Shown piece after piece: positions 1-9,750 of a stretch of 64,000 nucleotides of DNA. The first letter of the stretch is position 1; each line of letters begins with the position of its first letter. The stretch lies in NCBI RefSeq assembly GCF_022524485.1, contig NZ_JAKXMK010000007.1:124001-188000 (forward strand), in the 5' to 3' direction. The stretch comes from Pseudonocardia alaniniphila (lineage in GTDB: Bacteria; Actinomycetota; Actinomycetes; Mycobacteriales; Pseudonocardiaceae). A program made the position numbers and the translations under genes. The notes beneath the pieces were generated by a model, which was not told the origin of the DNA, did no database searches, and worked only from the letters and a program-made list of their open reading frames with translations.

Positions 1-1251
1 GGCACCCCGCTCTTCGTCGTGGACGAGGAGGACTTCCGGTCCCGCGCCGCCGAGTTCGCCCACGCCTTCGGCGCGGATGCCGTGCACTACGCGGCCAAGG
101 CGTTCCTGTGCACCGAGGTCGCCCGCTGGGTGGCCGAGGAGGGGCTCAGCCTGGACGTGGCCAGCGGCGGCGAGCTCGCCGTCGCGCTGCGCGCCGGTTT
201 CCCCGCCGAGCGGATCGCGATGCACGGCAACAACAAGTCCCTCGACGAGCTCGTCGCCGCCGTCGAGGCCGGGGTCGGGCGCGTGGTGCTCGACTCGTTC
301 CACGAGATCGCCCGCCTGGACGCCATCTCGCGCGACCGTGGCGTCGTCACGCCGGTGATGATCCGCGTGACGGTGGGCGTCGAGGCCCACACGCACGAGT
401 TCATCGCCACGGCGCACGAGGACCAGAAGTTCGGGTTCTCCATCGCCGGTGGCGAGGGGAGCGACGCCGCTGAGGCTGCGCGGCGCGTGATCGGGTCCGC
501 CGGGCTGCGGCTCGTCGGGCTGCACAGCCACATCGGGAGCCAGATCTTCGACACCGAGGGCTTCCGGGTCGCCGCCCACCGCGTGGTGCGCTTCCACGCG
601 CAGCTGCACAAGGAGCACGGCGACGAGGCGCTCGGGTCGATCACCACGCTCGACCTCGGCGGCGGCTTCGGCATCGCCTACCGCGCCTCCGAGGAGCCGC
701 TGGACGTGGCGCGCCTGGCCGAGGAGCTGCGCTCGATCGTCAAGCACGAGTGCCACGAGGCCGACCTGGACGTCCCCGAGATCGCGGTCGAGCCGGGGCG
801 CAGCATCGCGGGCCCGGGCACCGTCACGCTCTACGAGGTGGGCACCCTCAAGGACGTGCCGCTCGACGGCCACACCTCGCGTCGCTACGTGAGCGTCGAC
901 GGCGGGATGAGCGACAACATCCGCACCGCCCTCTACGACGCCGTGTACGACTGCCGGCTCGTGTCGCGGTCCTCCCAGCTCGACGGCAGCGACGAGGCCG
1001 CACTGTCCAGGGTGGTCGGCAAGCACTGCGAGAGCGGCGACATCGTGGTGCGCGACTGCTGGCTGCCCGCCGACGTCGCGCCCGGCGACCTGCTCGCGGT
1101 GGCCGCGACCGGCGCGTACTGCTACTCGATGGCGAGCTCCTACAACCGGCTGCCACGGCCCGCGGTCGTCGCGGTGCGGGACGGGCAGGCACGCGTCCTG
1201 CTCCGCAGGGAGACGCTCGACGACCAGTTCCGGCTCGAGGTCTCCGGGTGA
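1..1251 (+). CDS. lysA: Diaminopimelate decarboxylase, 5' end missing
   Basis: PLP enzyme that decarboxylates meso-diaminopimelate to L-lysine, the last step of lysine synthesis. The frame is open from base 1, so the true start lies upstream; 416 residues are visible against roughly 450 in actinobacterial LysA. The PLP-binding lysine is seen in HYAAKAF (visible residue 33), followed by the substrate/PLP motifs HSHIGSQIF and [10 protein letters not shown], the CESGD loop and a GAYCYSMAS active-site segment near the end. It is followed, after a 153-bp gap, by hom, as in Mycobacterium. An internal GTG at 19 is in frame but would delete the strand carrying the conserved GTPLFV sequence, so it is not the start. 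Confidence 0.97.
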   Translation, partial: GTPLFVVDEEDFRSRAAEFAHAFGADAVHYAAKAFLCTEVARWVAEEGLSLDVASGGELAVALRAGFPAERIAMHGNNKSLDELVAAVEAGVGRVVLDSFHEIARLDAISRDRGVVTPVMIRVTVGVEAHTHEFIATAHEDQKFGFSIAGGEGSDAAEAARRVIGSAGLRLVGLHSHIGSQIFDTEGFRVAAHRVVRFHAQLHKEHGDEALGSITTLDLGGGFGIAYRASEEPLDVARLAEELRSIVKHECHEADLDVPEIAVEPGRSIAGPGTVTLYEVGTLKDVPLDGHTSRRYVSVDGGMSDNIRTALYDAVYDCRLVSRSSQLDGSDEAALSRVVGKHCESGDIVVRDCWLPADVAPGDLLAVAATGAYCYSMASSYNRLPRPAVVAVRDGQARVLLRRETLDDQFRLEVSG

Positions 1252-1404
1252 GGCCGCCCACCCGGACTTCGTCCACGGTCCGTCACCCGCGATGATTCGG
1301 GTTTGTGACGACTGCAACGCGATGACGAGAACGCTGTGACGGCGGGGACAATGGCACGACCGACAAGCGCGTGACGGGAAGAGGGCTGTGACAGGAAAAG
1401 CGCT

Positions 1405-2724
1405 GTGACACCGATCCGCGTCGCGATGCTGGGCTGCGGCACCGTCGGCCGTGAGGTGGTGCGGCTGTTGCGGGAGCACGCCGACGAGCTCGCGGCCCGC
1501 GCGGGGGCGCCGGTCGAGCTGGCCGGTGTGGCCGTTCGTCGCCCCCACAAGCACGCCGACCTGGGCGATCTCCTCACGGACAACGCCGCGGGCCTGGTCA
1601 CGCGCGACGACGTGGACGTCGTCGTCGAGGTGATCGGCGGCATCGAACCCGCTCGCACGCTGCTGCTGGAGGCGCTCAAGGCCGGCAAGTCGGTGGTGAC
1701 GGCCAACAAGGCCCTCCTCGCCGACGACGGCCCCGCGCTGGCCGAGGCGGCCGACGCGTCCGGGGTGGACCTCTACTACGAAGCGGCCGTCGCCGCGGCG
1801 ATCCCGCTGCTGCGCTCGCTGCGCGAGTCGCTGGCAGGCGACCGGATCACGCGCGTCGCCGGGATCGTCAACGGCACCACCAACTTCATCCTCTCCGCGA
1901 TGACGGCCTCCGGGTCGAGCTTCTCCGAGGCGCTGGAGGAGGCCACGCGGCTCGGTTACGCCGAGGCCGACCCGAGTGCCGACGTCGACGGCTACGACGC
2001 GGCGTCCAAGGCCGCGATCCTCGCCTCGCTCGCGTTCCACACCCGCGTCACGGCCAATGACGTGCACTGCGAGGGGATTCGCTCGGTCACGGCGTCCGAC
2101 ATCACCGCGGCGGCGGGGATGGGATGCGTGATCAAGCTGGTGGCGATCTGCGAGCGCACCCCGCCCGACGGCGACATCCCCGAGTCGGTCTCCGCACGCG
2201 TGTACCCGGCGATGATTCCCGCCGCCCACCCGCTGGCGTCCGTCGACGGCGCCTTCAACGCGGTGTTCGTCGAGGCAGAGGCGGCGGGCCAGATGATGTT
2301 CTACGGGCAGGGGGCCGGTGGCGCGCCCACGGCCAGCGCCGTGCTCGGCGACATCGTGGCGGTGGCGCGCAACCGTGTGGGCGGTGGGCGTGCTCCCCGC
2401 GAGTCCGCCTACGCCAGCCTGCCTGTTCGCGCGATGGGGAGCGTGCGCACGCGTTATCACGTCAGCCTCGACGTCGACGACCGTGCCGGCGTGCTCGCGG
2501 CGATCTCCGGCGAGTTCGCCCATCGCGGCGTGAGCATCGCCGCAGTCCGGCAGACCGGTGGCGGCAACGGCGGAGCGGCGGCGCGCCTCGTCGTCGTCAC
2601 GCACGCAGCGCCCGAGGCGGCCCTCGCCGCCACGGTGGAAGTGCTTGCCGGCCTGGACGCCGTGCGGGTCGTCGACAGCGTGCTCCGGGTCGAGGACCTG
2701 GGCCGGAAGGGTGTTGCCGGGTGA
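1405..2724 (+). CDS. hom: Homoserine dehydrogenase
   Basis: NAD(P)-dependent reduction of aspartate semialdehyde to homoserine, the branch point to threonine and methionine. The 439-residue protein opens with a Rossmann motif [10 protein letters not shown] (about residues 9-18). It then shows [11 protein letters not shown], typical of the catalytic domain, and ends in an ACT domain (about 352-435, [20 protein letters not shown]), the usual threonine-feedback site. The GTG start at 1405 is preceded by AGGAAAAG. The octamer GCTGTGAC occurs three times just upstream (around 1334, 1385 and 1402); its meaning is unknown. The stop overlaps the thrC start as GTGA, so the two are probably translationally coupled. 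Confidence 0.97.
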   Translation: MTPIRVAMLGCGTVGREVVRLLREHADELAARAGAPVELAGVAVRRPHKHADLGDLLTDNAAGLVTRDDVDVVVEVIGGIEPARTLLLEALKAGKSVVTANKALLADDGPALAEAADASGVDLYYEAAVAAAIPLLRSLRESLAGDRITRVAGIVNGTTNFILSAMTASGSSFSEALEEATRLGYAEADPSADVDGYDAASKAAILASLAFHTRVTANDVHCEGIRSVTASDITAAAGMGCVIKLVAICERTPPDGDIPESVSARVYPAMIPAAHPLASVDGAFNAVFVEAEAAGQMMFYGQGAGGAPTASAVLGDIVAVARNRVGGGRAPRESAYASLPVRAMGSVRTRYHVSLDVDDRAGVLAAISGEFAHRGVSIAAVRQTGGGNGGAAARLVVVTHAAPEAALAATVEVLAGLDAVRVVDSVLRVEDLGRKGVAG

Positions 2725-3797
2725 GCTCCGCGATGAAAGCGACCCGGTGGCCCGGGGTGATCGAGGCCTACCGGGAGCGGATGCCCGTCGAGCCCGGCTG
2801 GACGGTGGTGACGCTCGGTGAGGGTGGCACGCCGCTTCTGCCTGCTCCGCACCTGTCCCGGCGCACCGGCTGCGAGGTCTTCCTCAAGGTCGACGGCGCC
2901 AACCCGACGGGGTCGTTCAAGGACCGCGGGATGACGGTGGCGGTCACCGACGCGCTGGCCCAGGGCAAGAAGGGCGTGCTGTGCGCGTCCACGGGCAACA
3001 CGTCGGCATCGGCCGCCGCCTATGCCGCGAGGGCCGGTCTGACCTGCGCGGTTCTCGTTCCGCAGGGCAAGATCGCGCTCGGCAAGCTGGCCCAGGCCGT
3101 GGCGCACGGCGCGCGGATTCTGCAGATCGACGGCAACTTCGACGACTGTCTCGAGCTCGCCCGCAAGACGGCGGCCGACTACCCCGTCGCCGCGCTGGTC
3201 AACTCGGTGAACCCCACCCGGATCGCGGGCCAGGCGAGCGCCGCGTACGAGATCTGCGACGAGCTGGGCCGCGCTCCCGACGTGCACTGCCTGCCCGTCG
3301 GCAACGCCGGCAACATCACCGCCTACTGGGCCGGCTACCGCGCCTACCGCGCCGACGGCCTGATCGGCGCGGCGCCCCGGATGTTCGGCTACCAGGCCGA
3401 AGGCGCCGCTCCGCTCGTGCACGGCGCTCCGGTCCGGCATCCGGAGACGATCGCCACAGCCATCCGGATCGGCGCACCGGCGTCCTGGGCGGCAGCCGTC
3501 ACAGCCCGTGACGAATCGGGCGGGCAGTTCGCCGCGGTCTCCGACGACGAGATCCTCGCCGCGTACCGCCTGCTGGCTGCGCACGAAGCCGTTTTCGTGG
3601 AGCCGGCGTCCGCGGCGAGCGTGGCCGGACTCCTGCAGTCGGCGGGCGACGGCACGCTGCCGCGCGGGTCGCTCGTGGTGTGCACCGTCACCGGCCACGG
3701 TCTGAAGGACCCCGACACGGCGCTGCTCGCGGCGCCCGAGCCCACCGTGGTGCCCATCGATCCGGGCGCCGTGGCCGACGCGCTGGAGCTGCGATGA
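2721..3797 (+). CDS. thrC: Threonine synthase
   Basis: PLP enzyme converting O-phosphohomoserine to L-threonine. The 358-residue protein carries the PLP lysine in TGSFKDRGM (K67), a serine/threonine-rich loop [15 protein letters not shown] and a glycine-rich phosphate cup around [13 protein letters not shown]. Length fits the short actinobacterial ThrC class. I place the start at the GTG at 2721, which overlaps the hom stop by four bases; an ATG four codons later (2733) is the alternative. The stop overlaps the start of a 27-codon ORF (ATGA), which in turn abuts thrB. Confidence 0.96.
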   Translation: MSSAMKATRWPGVIEAYRERMPVEPGWTVVTLGEGGTPLLPAPHLSRRTGCEVFLKVDGANPTGSFKDRGMTVAVTDALAQGKKGVLCASTGNTSASAAAYAARAGLTCAVLVPQGKIALGKLAQAVAHGARILQIDGNFDDCLELARKTAADYPVAALVNSVNPTRIAGQASAAYEICDELGRAPDVHCLPVGNAGNITAYWAGYRAYRADGLIGAAPRMFGYQAEGAAPLVHGAPVRHPETIATAIRIGAPASWAAAVTARDESGGQFAAVSDDEILAAYRLLAAHEAVFVEPASAASVAGLLQSAGDGTLPRGSLVVCTVTGHGLKDPDTALLAAPEPTVVPIDPGAVADALELR

Positions 3798-3877
3798 GCG
3801 TCGGTGCCCGCGCCGGAAAAGTGACATTCATGACGTTTTTGGCTGCCGCTGGCGCCGCGCCACCGGGGTCGCGCTGA
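3794..3877 (+). CDS. 27-codon linker ORF between thrC and thrB
   Basis: A short open frame, ATG at 3794 to TGA at 3875-3877. It begins inside the thrC stop (ATGA) and ends inside the thrB start (TGATG). The predicted 27-residue peptide has a basic N-terminus and an Ala-rich middle, and matches no family I know. thrB has no convincing ribosome-binding site of its own, so ribosomes finishing this ORF could reinitiate at thrB. This is inference from the double overlap; the peptide itself may have no function. Confidence 0.4.
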   Translation: MSVGARAGKVTFMTFLAAAGAAPPGSR

Positions 3878-4779
3878 TGGGCAGGCCTGGCGAGGTCCGA
3901 ATCCGCGTGCCCGGCTCGTCGGCGAACCTCGGGCCCGGGTTCGACTCGTTCGGCCTCGCGCTCGCGCTCCACGACGACGTCGAGGTCTCGGTCACGTCCG
4001 GGGGCGTCGACGTCGAGATCGAGGGGGAAGGGGCCGGTCAGGTCCCCTGCGACGAGGCGCACCTCGTGGTGCGCGCCATGCGTGCCACGTGGAACATCGT
4101 CGGAGATGCCCCGCCGGGCCTGCGGATGCGATGTCGCAATGCGATTCCCCATTCCCGCGGGCTGGGTAGTTCGGCGGCGGCCGCGGTCGCGGGCGCCGTT
4201 GCGGCCGTCGTGCTCGCCGGGCGTGACCTGGAGCTGGAGCGCGAGACGGTGCTGCAGGTCACGGCCGGGATGGAGGGCCACGCCGACAACGCAGCGGCCA
4301 GCCTCTACGGCGGCTTCGTCGTCGCCTGGGAAACTGCCGGGAATATCGCCGAGCGGTTTCACGCTGTACAACTCGAGACGCATCCGGGGATCCACCCGGT
4401 TGCACTCATCGCGGGAAGAGAATCGTCCACCAGCGCCACGCGAGGGCTTCTGCCCGATCACGTACCGCTGCGGGACGCGGCCTTCACCGGCAGCCGCACC
4501 GCGCTCGCCGTTCTGGCGTTCACCCAACGGCCTGACCTGCTGCTTCCGGCCACAGAGGATCGTCTGCACCAGGGTTACCGGCGTCCGGCATATCCGGAGT
4601 CGTCCCGTCTGGTGGACGCGCTGCGCGAGCGGGGCATCCCCGCCGCGATCTCCGGCGCCGGACCGTCCGTGCTGGCACTGACGGCCGACGGGACTCTGCC
4701 CGAGGGCCTGGACCTGCACAGGTTCAGGGCCGTCGCACTGCCTGTCGATGACGCCGGGGCCACGATCGAGATCGGGTAG
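3877..4779 (+). CDS. thrB: Homoserine kinase
   Basis: GHMP-family kinase that phosphorylates L-homoserine with ATP, feeding ThrC. The 300-residue sequence has the N-terminal GHMP motif PGSSANLGPGFDSFGLAL (about 12-29) and the ATP-binding loop HSRGLGSSAAAAVAG (about 91-105). The C-terminal motif SGAGPSVLAL (about 258-267) completes the fold. The ATG at 3877 is chosen because it follows directly on the upstream linker ORF and gives the expected N-terminus. Gene order hom-thrC-thrB is the usual actinobacterial threonine operon. Confidence 0.96.
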   Translation: MGRPGEVRIRVPGSSANLGPGFDSFGLALALHDDVEVSVTSGGVDVEIEGEGAGQVPCDEAHLVVRAMRATWNIVGDAPPGLRMRCRNAIPHSRGLGSSAAAAVAGAVAAVVLAGRDLELERETVLQVTAGMEGHADNAAASLYGGFVVAWETAGNIAERFHAVQLETHPGIHPVALIAGRESSTSATRGLLPDHVPLRDAAFTGSRTALAVLAFTQRPDLLLPATEDRLHQGYRRPAYPESSRLVDALRERGIPAAISGAGPSVLALTADGTLPEGLDLHRFRAVALPVDDAGATIEIG

Positions 4780-5099
4780 CCCCATTCCCACAGCTGCCGT
4801 CCGGCGCGTCGAGCAGGGGGGTTGTTGCCGCACCGAGGGGTGAACGTCTACTCTCGGCACCGCAACGGCGATCCACGCGTCATCCGTGTGGCCACTCGAG
4901 CCGGAATCTTCGTATCCGTTGGATCACTTCTGATTTCGACCCGGGCGGCCTTCAGTCGCGACCGTCGCGCCGATCGCCGCCCCTGCCTGTCGGGGCGGCC
5001 GCGCTCCCGCGATCCGTTGACCGACATGTCGTCCGGCGCACCGTCCGGGCGAGTGTGTGAATCCCGCTGACCAGTGGATTTTGGTCAGGAAGGACATCA
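4780..5099 (+). other. 320-bp gap with the rho leader
   Basis: No convincing coding region. The gap holds the upstream region of rho, whose start at 5100 is preceded by AGGAAGGA. A weak promoter-like pair, TTGTTG at 4822-4827 and TCTACT at 4847-4852 (19-bp spacer), would give a leader of about 240 nt. Long rho leaders serve autoregulation in several bacteria. Whether that applies here cannot be read from the sequence. Confidence 0.4.
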
Positions 5100-7310
5100 G
5101 TGAGCGAGACCGATCTCGTCAGCACCGAGACAGCCCCTGCACCGCGCAAGCGCGGTGGACTGACCGGCATGGTGCTGGCGGAGCTCCGCCAGCTCGCCGG
5201 GGAGCTCAACATCCCCGACACCGCCGGCATGCGCAAGGGCGACCTGATCGCCGCCATCAAGGAGAAGCAGGGCGGCGCTCCCGCCCGCAAGCCGGCCGCC
5301 GCGCAGCTCTCGCTGCCGGACAACTCCGTGCCCGCCGCCGCCGGCACGGACGCTCCCACGGTCGCCGACGCTGCCAGCACCAACGGTGCTGCGCAGGCCG
5401 AGGCCGCCCCGGCCGCCGCCGCCCCGCCCACCCGGCGCCGTCGCACCGCGTCGCGCCCGGCCGGCGCGCCCGACGTCACCACCGCTGTGGAGGCCCCTGC
5501 CGCCAACGGCAGCCCGGTCGCGAACGGCGGCCCCGTGGTGACCGCCCCGGCCGTCGACGCGGCACCCGTGGTCGAGGCGACCAACGGCGTCGCGCCTGCG
5601 ATCGACAGCACGCCCGCCCCGAGCACCGCTCCGGCCGAGGCCCCCGCGGCCGACGCCGAGAGCGACACGGGCAGCCGCCGCAGCCGGCAGAGCCGGCGCA
5701 ACCGCGGTGGTGAGCAGGGCGGCGAGACCACGGCCGACTCCACCGCACACGTCTCCACCGAGAGCCCGGCCGAAGAGCGCCAGTACAACCGCACGCGCGA
5801 TGGCCGCGACGACCGCGGCGACAACCGCGGCGACACGCGCCCCGACCGTGGCGAGAACCGTAACGAGCGCAATGACCGGGGCGACCGGGGCGAGAACCGC
5901 AACGATCGTGGCGAGAGCCGCAACGACCGGGGTGACCGTTCGGACAACCGCCAGGACGGCAACCGGTCGGGGGGCCGCCCCGACAACCGTTCGGACAACC
6001 GCGCCGACAACCGCGGTCCGCGCGACAACCGGCCCGACGACGATGACGACGACGGCGACGGCCGTGGCCGTCGTGGCCGCCGGTTCCGCGACCGTCGCCG
6101 GGGCCGCGACCGGGAGCGCCCCGGCAGTGGCCAGGGCGGACAGGGCAATGTCGACACCGAGGTGCGCGACGGCGACGTGTTGCTACCCGTCGCGGGCATC
6201 GTCGACATCCTCGACAACTACGCGTTCGTGCGCACCACCGGCTACCTGTCCGGCCCCACGGACGTCTACGTGTCGCTGTCGATGGTCCGCAAGTACGGCC
6301 TGCGCCGCGGTGACGCGATCACGGGCGCCGTGCGCGAGCCCCGCGAGGGCGAGCAGTCGCGGCAGAAGTTCAACCCGCTGGTGCGCGTCGACTCGATCAA
6401 CGGCCAGGACCCGGAGAGCGCTCGGAACCGGCCGGAGTTCACCAAGCTCACCCCGCTCTACCCGAACGAGCGGCTGCGCCTGGAGACCGAGCCGCACAAG
6501 CTCACCACCCGCGTGATCGACCTGGTGATGCCGGTCGGCAAGGGCCAGCGTGCGCTGATCGTGTCGCCGCCCAAGGCGGGCAAGACCACGATCATGCAGA
6601 ACATCGCCAACGCGATCACCACCAACAACCCGGAGTGCCACCTCATGGTCGTCCTCGTGGACGAGCGGCCTGAGGAGGTCACCGACATGCAGCGGTCGGT
6701 GAAGGGCGAGGTCATCGCGTCCACGTTCGACCGGCCGCCGACCGACCACACCACGGTCGCGGAGCTGTCGATCGAGCGGGCGAAGCGCCTGGTCGAGATG
6801 GGTCACGACGTGGTCGTGCTCCTCGACAACATCACGCGCCTCGGCCGGGCCTACAACCTGGCGGCGCCGGCGTCGGGCCGGATCCTCTCCGGTGGTGTCG
6901 ACTCCACGGCGCTCTACCCGCCGAAGCGGTTCCTCGGCGCGGCGCGCAACATCGAGGACGGCGGCTCGCTGACGATCTTCGCCACGGCGCTCGTCGAGAC
7001 CGGGTCCACGATGGACACGGTGATCTTCGAGGAGTTCAAGGGCACCGGCAACGCCGAGCTCAAGCTCGACCGCAAGATCGCCGACAAGCGCGTGTTCCCG
7101 GCCATCGACGTCGGTGACTCCGGCACGCGTAAGGACGAGCTGCTGCTCTCGCCCGACGAGCACGCCGTCATGGTCAAGCTCCGCCGGGTCCTCGCGGCCC
7201 TGGACGACCAGCAGGCCATCGACCTGCTGCTCACCCAGCTCCGCAAGACGCGCACCAACATCGAGTTCCTGATGCAGGTGGCGAAGAGCACCCCTGGCGC
7301 CGACGACTGA
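5100..7310 (+). CDS. rho: Transcription termination factor Rho with long disordered N-terminal insert
   Basis: Hexameric RNA-dependent ATPase that ends transcription. The 736-residue protein is far longer than E. coli Rho (419). It has an N-terminal SAP-like Rho_N segment (about 18-62), then an Ala/Pro-rich stretch. About 120 residues rich in Arg, Asp, Asn and Gly follow (roughly 225-350), with repeats of the type RGENRNDRGES. Next come the RNA-binding cold-shock domain (about 360-425, starting LLPVAGIVDILDNYAF), Walker A PPKAGKTT near residue 490 and Walker B VVVLLDNITR. Such inserts are known in actinobacterial Rho and add RNA binding in Micrococcus and Mycobacterium. Start GTG 5100 has a strong AGGAAGGA site. 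A hairpin follows the stop. Confidence 0.97.
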   Translation: MSETDLVSTETAPAPRKRGGLTGMVLAELRQLAGELNIPDTAGMRKGDLIAAIKEKQGGAPARKPAAAQLSLPDNSVPAAAGTDAPTVADAASTNGAAQAEAAPAAAAPPTRRRRTASRPAGAPDVTTAVEAPAANGSPVANGGPVVTAPAVDAAPVVEATNGVAPAIDSTPAPSTAPAEAPAADAESDTGSRRSRQSRRNRGGEQGGETTADSTAHVSTESPAEERQYNRTRDGRDDRGDNRGDTRPDRGENRNERNDRGDRGENRNDRGESRNDRGDRSDNRQDGNRSGGRPDNRSDNRADNRGPRDNRPDDDDDDGDGRGRRGRRFRDRRRGRDRERPGSGQGGQGNVDTEVRDGDVLLPVAGIVDILDNYAFVRTTGYLSGPTDVYVSLSMVRKYGLRRGDAITGAVREPREGEQSRQKFNPLVRVDSINGQDPESARNRPEFTKLTPLYPNERLRLETEPHKLTTRVIDLVMPVGKGQRALIVSPPKAGKTTIMQNIANAITTNNPECHLMVVLVDERPEEVTDMQRSVKGEVIASTFDRPPTDHTTVAELSIERAKRLVEMGHDVVVLLDNITRLGRAYNLAAPASGRILSGGVDSTALYPPKRFLGAARNIEDGGSLTIFATALVETGSTMDTVIFEEFKGTGNAELKLDRKIADKRVFPAIDVGDSGTRKDELLLSPDEHAVMVKLRRVLAALDDQQAIDLLLTQLRKTRTNIEFLMQVAKSTPGADD

Positions 7311-7319
7311 TACGCCCGG

Positions 7320-7361
7320 CCACCCGGACCGCCCGCGGGAATCCGCAGGCGGGCCGGGTGG
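7320..7361 (+). terminator. Terminator-like hairpin after rho
   Basis: Two 17-nt arms (7320-7336 and 7345-7361) pair at 15 of 17 positions around an 8-nt loop, 10 bases after the rho stop. It is very GC-rich. Only a short TTGAATG follows, so it is not a classical U-tract terminator. Such I-shaped hairpins are common at actinobacterial gene ends. Confidence 0.6.
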
Positions 7362-7439
7362 TTGAATGAACTGTCACGCTCCGGTTCCGGTTCACCTCGC
7401 GATTCGCGGGGACCCGGCGCCATATCGAGAGGAACCAAC

Positions 7440-7661
7440 GTGCGCTCCGGCATTCACCCCGAGTACGTCGAGACGCAGGTCACCTGCGGCTGCGGCAACC
7501 AGTTCACCACGCGCAGCACCAAGACCAGCGGCACCATGTCCGTCGAGACCTGTTCCGCTTGCCACCCCTTCTACACCGGCAAGCAGCGGATCCTCGACTC
7601 CGGTGGTCGCGTGGCCCGCTTCGAGGCCCGTTACGGCAAGCGCGCCGACAAGAAGTCCTAG
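7440..7661 (+). CDS. rpmE: 50S ribosomal protein L31, zinc-binding form
   Basis: Ribosomal protein of the large subunit, contacting the bridge to the 30S subunit. The 73-residue sequence begins [10 protein letters not shown] and contains the four cysteine-type positions CGCG and CSAC that mark the zinc-binding (C+) paralog rather than the zinc-free one made under zinc starvation. Start is GTG at 7440, preceded by AGAGGAACC. The frame is open further upstream, but the GTG gives the exact family N-terminus. It lies between two strong hairpins, so it may have its own transcript. Confidence 0.96.
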   Translation: MRSGIHPEYVETQVTCGCGNQFTTRSTKTSGTMSVETCSACHPFYTGKQRILDSGGRVARFEARYGKRADKKS

Positions 7662-7668
7662 CGTCGTC

Positions 7669-7700
7669 GACGGCGCCCACCTGTCCTGGTGGGCGCCGTC
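7669..7700 (+). terminator. Perfect 13-bp hairpin after rpmE
   Basis: Arms 7669-7681 and 7688-7700 are perfectly complementary (GACGGCGCCCACC and its reverse complement) with a 6-nt TGTCCT loop, eight bases after the rpmE stop. No U-tract follows. It probably ends or protects the rpmE message. Confidence 0.65.
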
Positions 7701-7748
7701 CGCATGTTCGCAGCAGCAGAGGAGATCGCGAGACGGACGGGAGGGGCG

Positions 7749-8813
7749 ATGACTACACCAGCGGTGGAAGCGGTGCTTGCGGAGCACGCTGAGCTGGAGC
7801 TGCGGCTCGCCGACCCGGACGTCCACGCCGACGCGGCCACGGCACGCAAGCTCGGCCGTCGCTACTCGCAGATCGGCCCGATCGTCGCCGTCGCGCGTGA
7901 GCTGGCCTCGGTCCGCGAGGACGAGGCCGCGGCGCGTGAGCTCGCGGCCGAGGACCAGAGCTTCGCAGCCGAGGCCGACACGCTGGCCGCCCGGATCCCG
8001 GCGCTGGAGCGCCGCCTGGCAGAGCTGCTCGTGCCGCGCGACCCCCACAACGGCGACGACATCGTGCTCGAGGTGAAGTCCGGCGAAGGCGGCGAGGAGT
8101 CGGCGCTGTTCGCGGGCGACCTCGTACGGATGTACCTGCGCTATGCCGAGCGCCGCGGCTGGGCCACCGAGATTCTCGATGCCGTGCCGTCCGACCTGGG
8201 CGGATACAAGGACATCACGCTCTCGGTCCGGTCCCGCACACCGGAGGCCGACGGCGTCTGGTCGGCGCTGAAGTTCGAGGGTGGTGTCCACCGCGTGCAG
8301 CGCGTGCCGGTCACCGAGTCGCAGGGCCGTGTGCACACGTCCGCTGCCGGCGTGCTCGTCTACCCGGACACCGGCGACGACGCTGCCGTCGAGGTCGACG
8401 AGAACGACCTCCGCATCGACGTGTTCCGGTCCTCTGGCCACGGCGGGCAGAGCGTCAACACCACCGACTCGGCCGTGCGGATCACGCATCTGCCCACCGG
8501 CATCGTCGTGAGCTGCCAGAACGAGCGGTCGCAGCTCCAGAACCGGGCGCGCGCGATGGAGGTGCTGCGGTCGCGGCTGCAGGCGCTCGCCGAAGCGGAG
8601 GCCGCGGCCCAGGCCTCGGCTGATCGACGGTCGCAGGTGCGCACGGTCGACCGGTCCGAGCGGATCCGCACCTACAACTACCCGGAGAGCCGGATCTCCG
8701 ACCACCGTGTCGGCTACAAGGCCCACAATCTCGCCGCCGTCCTCGACGGCGATCTCGACGATCTCTTGGCCGCGCTCGCGGCGGCCGAGCGCGCGGAGGC
8801 GGTGGGCGCGTGA
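7749..8813 (+). CDS. prfA: Peptide chain release factor 1
   Basis: Reads UAA and UAG and triggers peptide release. The 354-residue protein has the stop-codon tripeptide motif PxT as PVT (about residues 186-188, in [15 protein letters not shown]). The catalytic GGQ motif follows in [12 protein letters not shown] (around residue 230), in the usual order for RF1; RF2 would have SPF instead. The ATG at 7749 is preceded by GGGAGGGG and gives the normal length; an in-frame ATG upstream (7704) would run back towards the rpmE hairpin. prmC, which methylates the GGQ glutamine, follows directly. Confidence 0.97.
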   Translation: MTTPAVEAVLAEHAELELRLADPDVHADAATARKLGRRYSQIGPIVAVARELASVREDEAAARELAAEDQSFAAEADTLAARIPALERRLAELLVPRDPHNGDDIVLEVKSGEGGEESALFAGDLVRMYLRYAERRGWATEILDAVPSDLGGYKDITLSVRSRTPEADGVWSALKFEGGVHRVQRVPVTESQGRVHTSAAGVLVYPDTGDDAAVEVDENDLRIDVFRSSGHGGQSVNTTDSAVRITHLPTGIVVSCQNERSQLQNRARAMEVLRSRLQALAEAEAAAQASADRRSQVRTVDRSERIRTYNYPESRISDHRVGYKAHNLAAVLDGDLDDLLAALAAAERAEAVGA

Positions 8814-8862
8814 GGTCGCGGTCCACCACGGCCCACCCGCAACCAGGGGGAAGGGGCGGGGC

Positions 8863-9741
8863 GTGACCAGGCAACCGTTGCGGCTGGCGATTCTGGAGGC
8901 CGAGCGCACGCTCGCCGCTGCGGGGATCGACTCGCCGCGCGTCGATGCCGAGCTGCTCGCCGCCCACGTCGTCGGCGTCGACCGGGGCCGGTTGCTCCTC
9001 CAGCCGCTCGTGGACCCACCGGTGGTGGAGGAGCTGCGGCAGCTCGTGGAGCGGCGAGCCGCCCGCGAACCGCTGCAGCACCTGCTCGGCACGGCGGTCC
9101 TGGGTCCGGTCACCGTTGCGGTCGGACCCGGCGTGTTCACCCCACGTCCCGAGACCGAGCTGCTGCTCGAATGGGGCCTGCAAGCGATCGCCGGTATCCC
9201 GTCTCCGCTGGTGGTGGACCTGTGTACGGGGTCGGCCGCGCTCGCGCTCGGTGTGGTCGCGTGCCGTCCGGACGCCGTGGTGCACGCCGTCGAGGCCGAT
9301 TCCGTCGCGCTGACGTGGGCACAGCGCAACATCTCCGCCCACGTGAACGCCGGTGGCGCCCCGGTCACGCTGCACGCGGCCGACGTCCGCTGGACCGACC
9401 TGCTCGTCGAGCTCGAGTCACACGTCGACCTGGTGTTGTGCAACCCGCCCTACGTTCCCGACGGCACGCCGTTGCCCCCCGAGGTGGCCGGCTGGGACCC
9501 ACCGGACGCCCTGTACGGCGGACCCGACGGTCTGGAGATCATCCGCGCGGTCATCGCCGCATCGGCGGGGCTGCTGCGCTACGGCGGCTGCCTCGCCATC
9601 GAGCACGACGACACCCACGGCGAGGTCGTGCCCGCGCTGCTGCGCCGTCGCCGGGTGCTCACCGACGTCGAGGAGCACCACGACCTCGCAGGTCGTCCCC
9701 GTTTCGCTACCGCGCGGCGCCGCAGCGTCGGCGCCTCGTAG
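8863..9741 (+). CDS. prmC: Peptide chain release factor N5-glutamine methyltransferase
   Basis: SAM-dependent enzyme that methylates the GGQ glutamine of release factors. The 292-residue protein has an N-terminal helical domain, a SAM-binding segment VVDLCTGSAALALGV (motif I) and the signature NPPY in LCNPPYVPDG (about residues 193-200), which binds the glutamine side chain. The start is GTG at 8863, preceded by GGGGGAAGGGG. The stop codon TAG forms part of a possible -10 hexamer for tsaC. Pairing with prfA is conserved across bacteria. Confidence 0.95.
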   Translation: MTRQPLRLAILEAERTLAAAGIDSPRVDAELLAAHVVGVDRGRLLLQPLVDPPVVEELRQLVERRAAREPLQHLLGTAVLGPVTVAVGPGVFTPRPETELLLEWGLQAIAGIPSPLVVDLCTGSAALALGVVACRPDAVVHAVEADSVALTWAQRNISAHVNAGGAPVTLHAADVRWTDLLVELESHVDLVLCNPPYVPDGTPLPPEVAGWDPPDALYGGPDGLEIIRAVIAASAGLLRYGGCLAIEHDDTHGEVVPALLRRRRVLTDVEEHHDLAGRPRFATARRRSVGAS

Positions 9742-9744
9742 GCT
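9739..9744 (+). promoter_or_regulatory. Possible -10 hexamer for leaderless tsaC
   Basis: TAGGCT, a common actinobacterial -10 sequence, ends six bases before the GTG start of tsaC and overlaps the prmC stop. No ribosome-binding site precedes tsaC, so a leaderless transcript is plausible. There is no clear -35. Confidence 0.35.
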
Positions 9745-9750
9745 CCGGTC

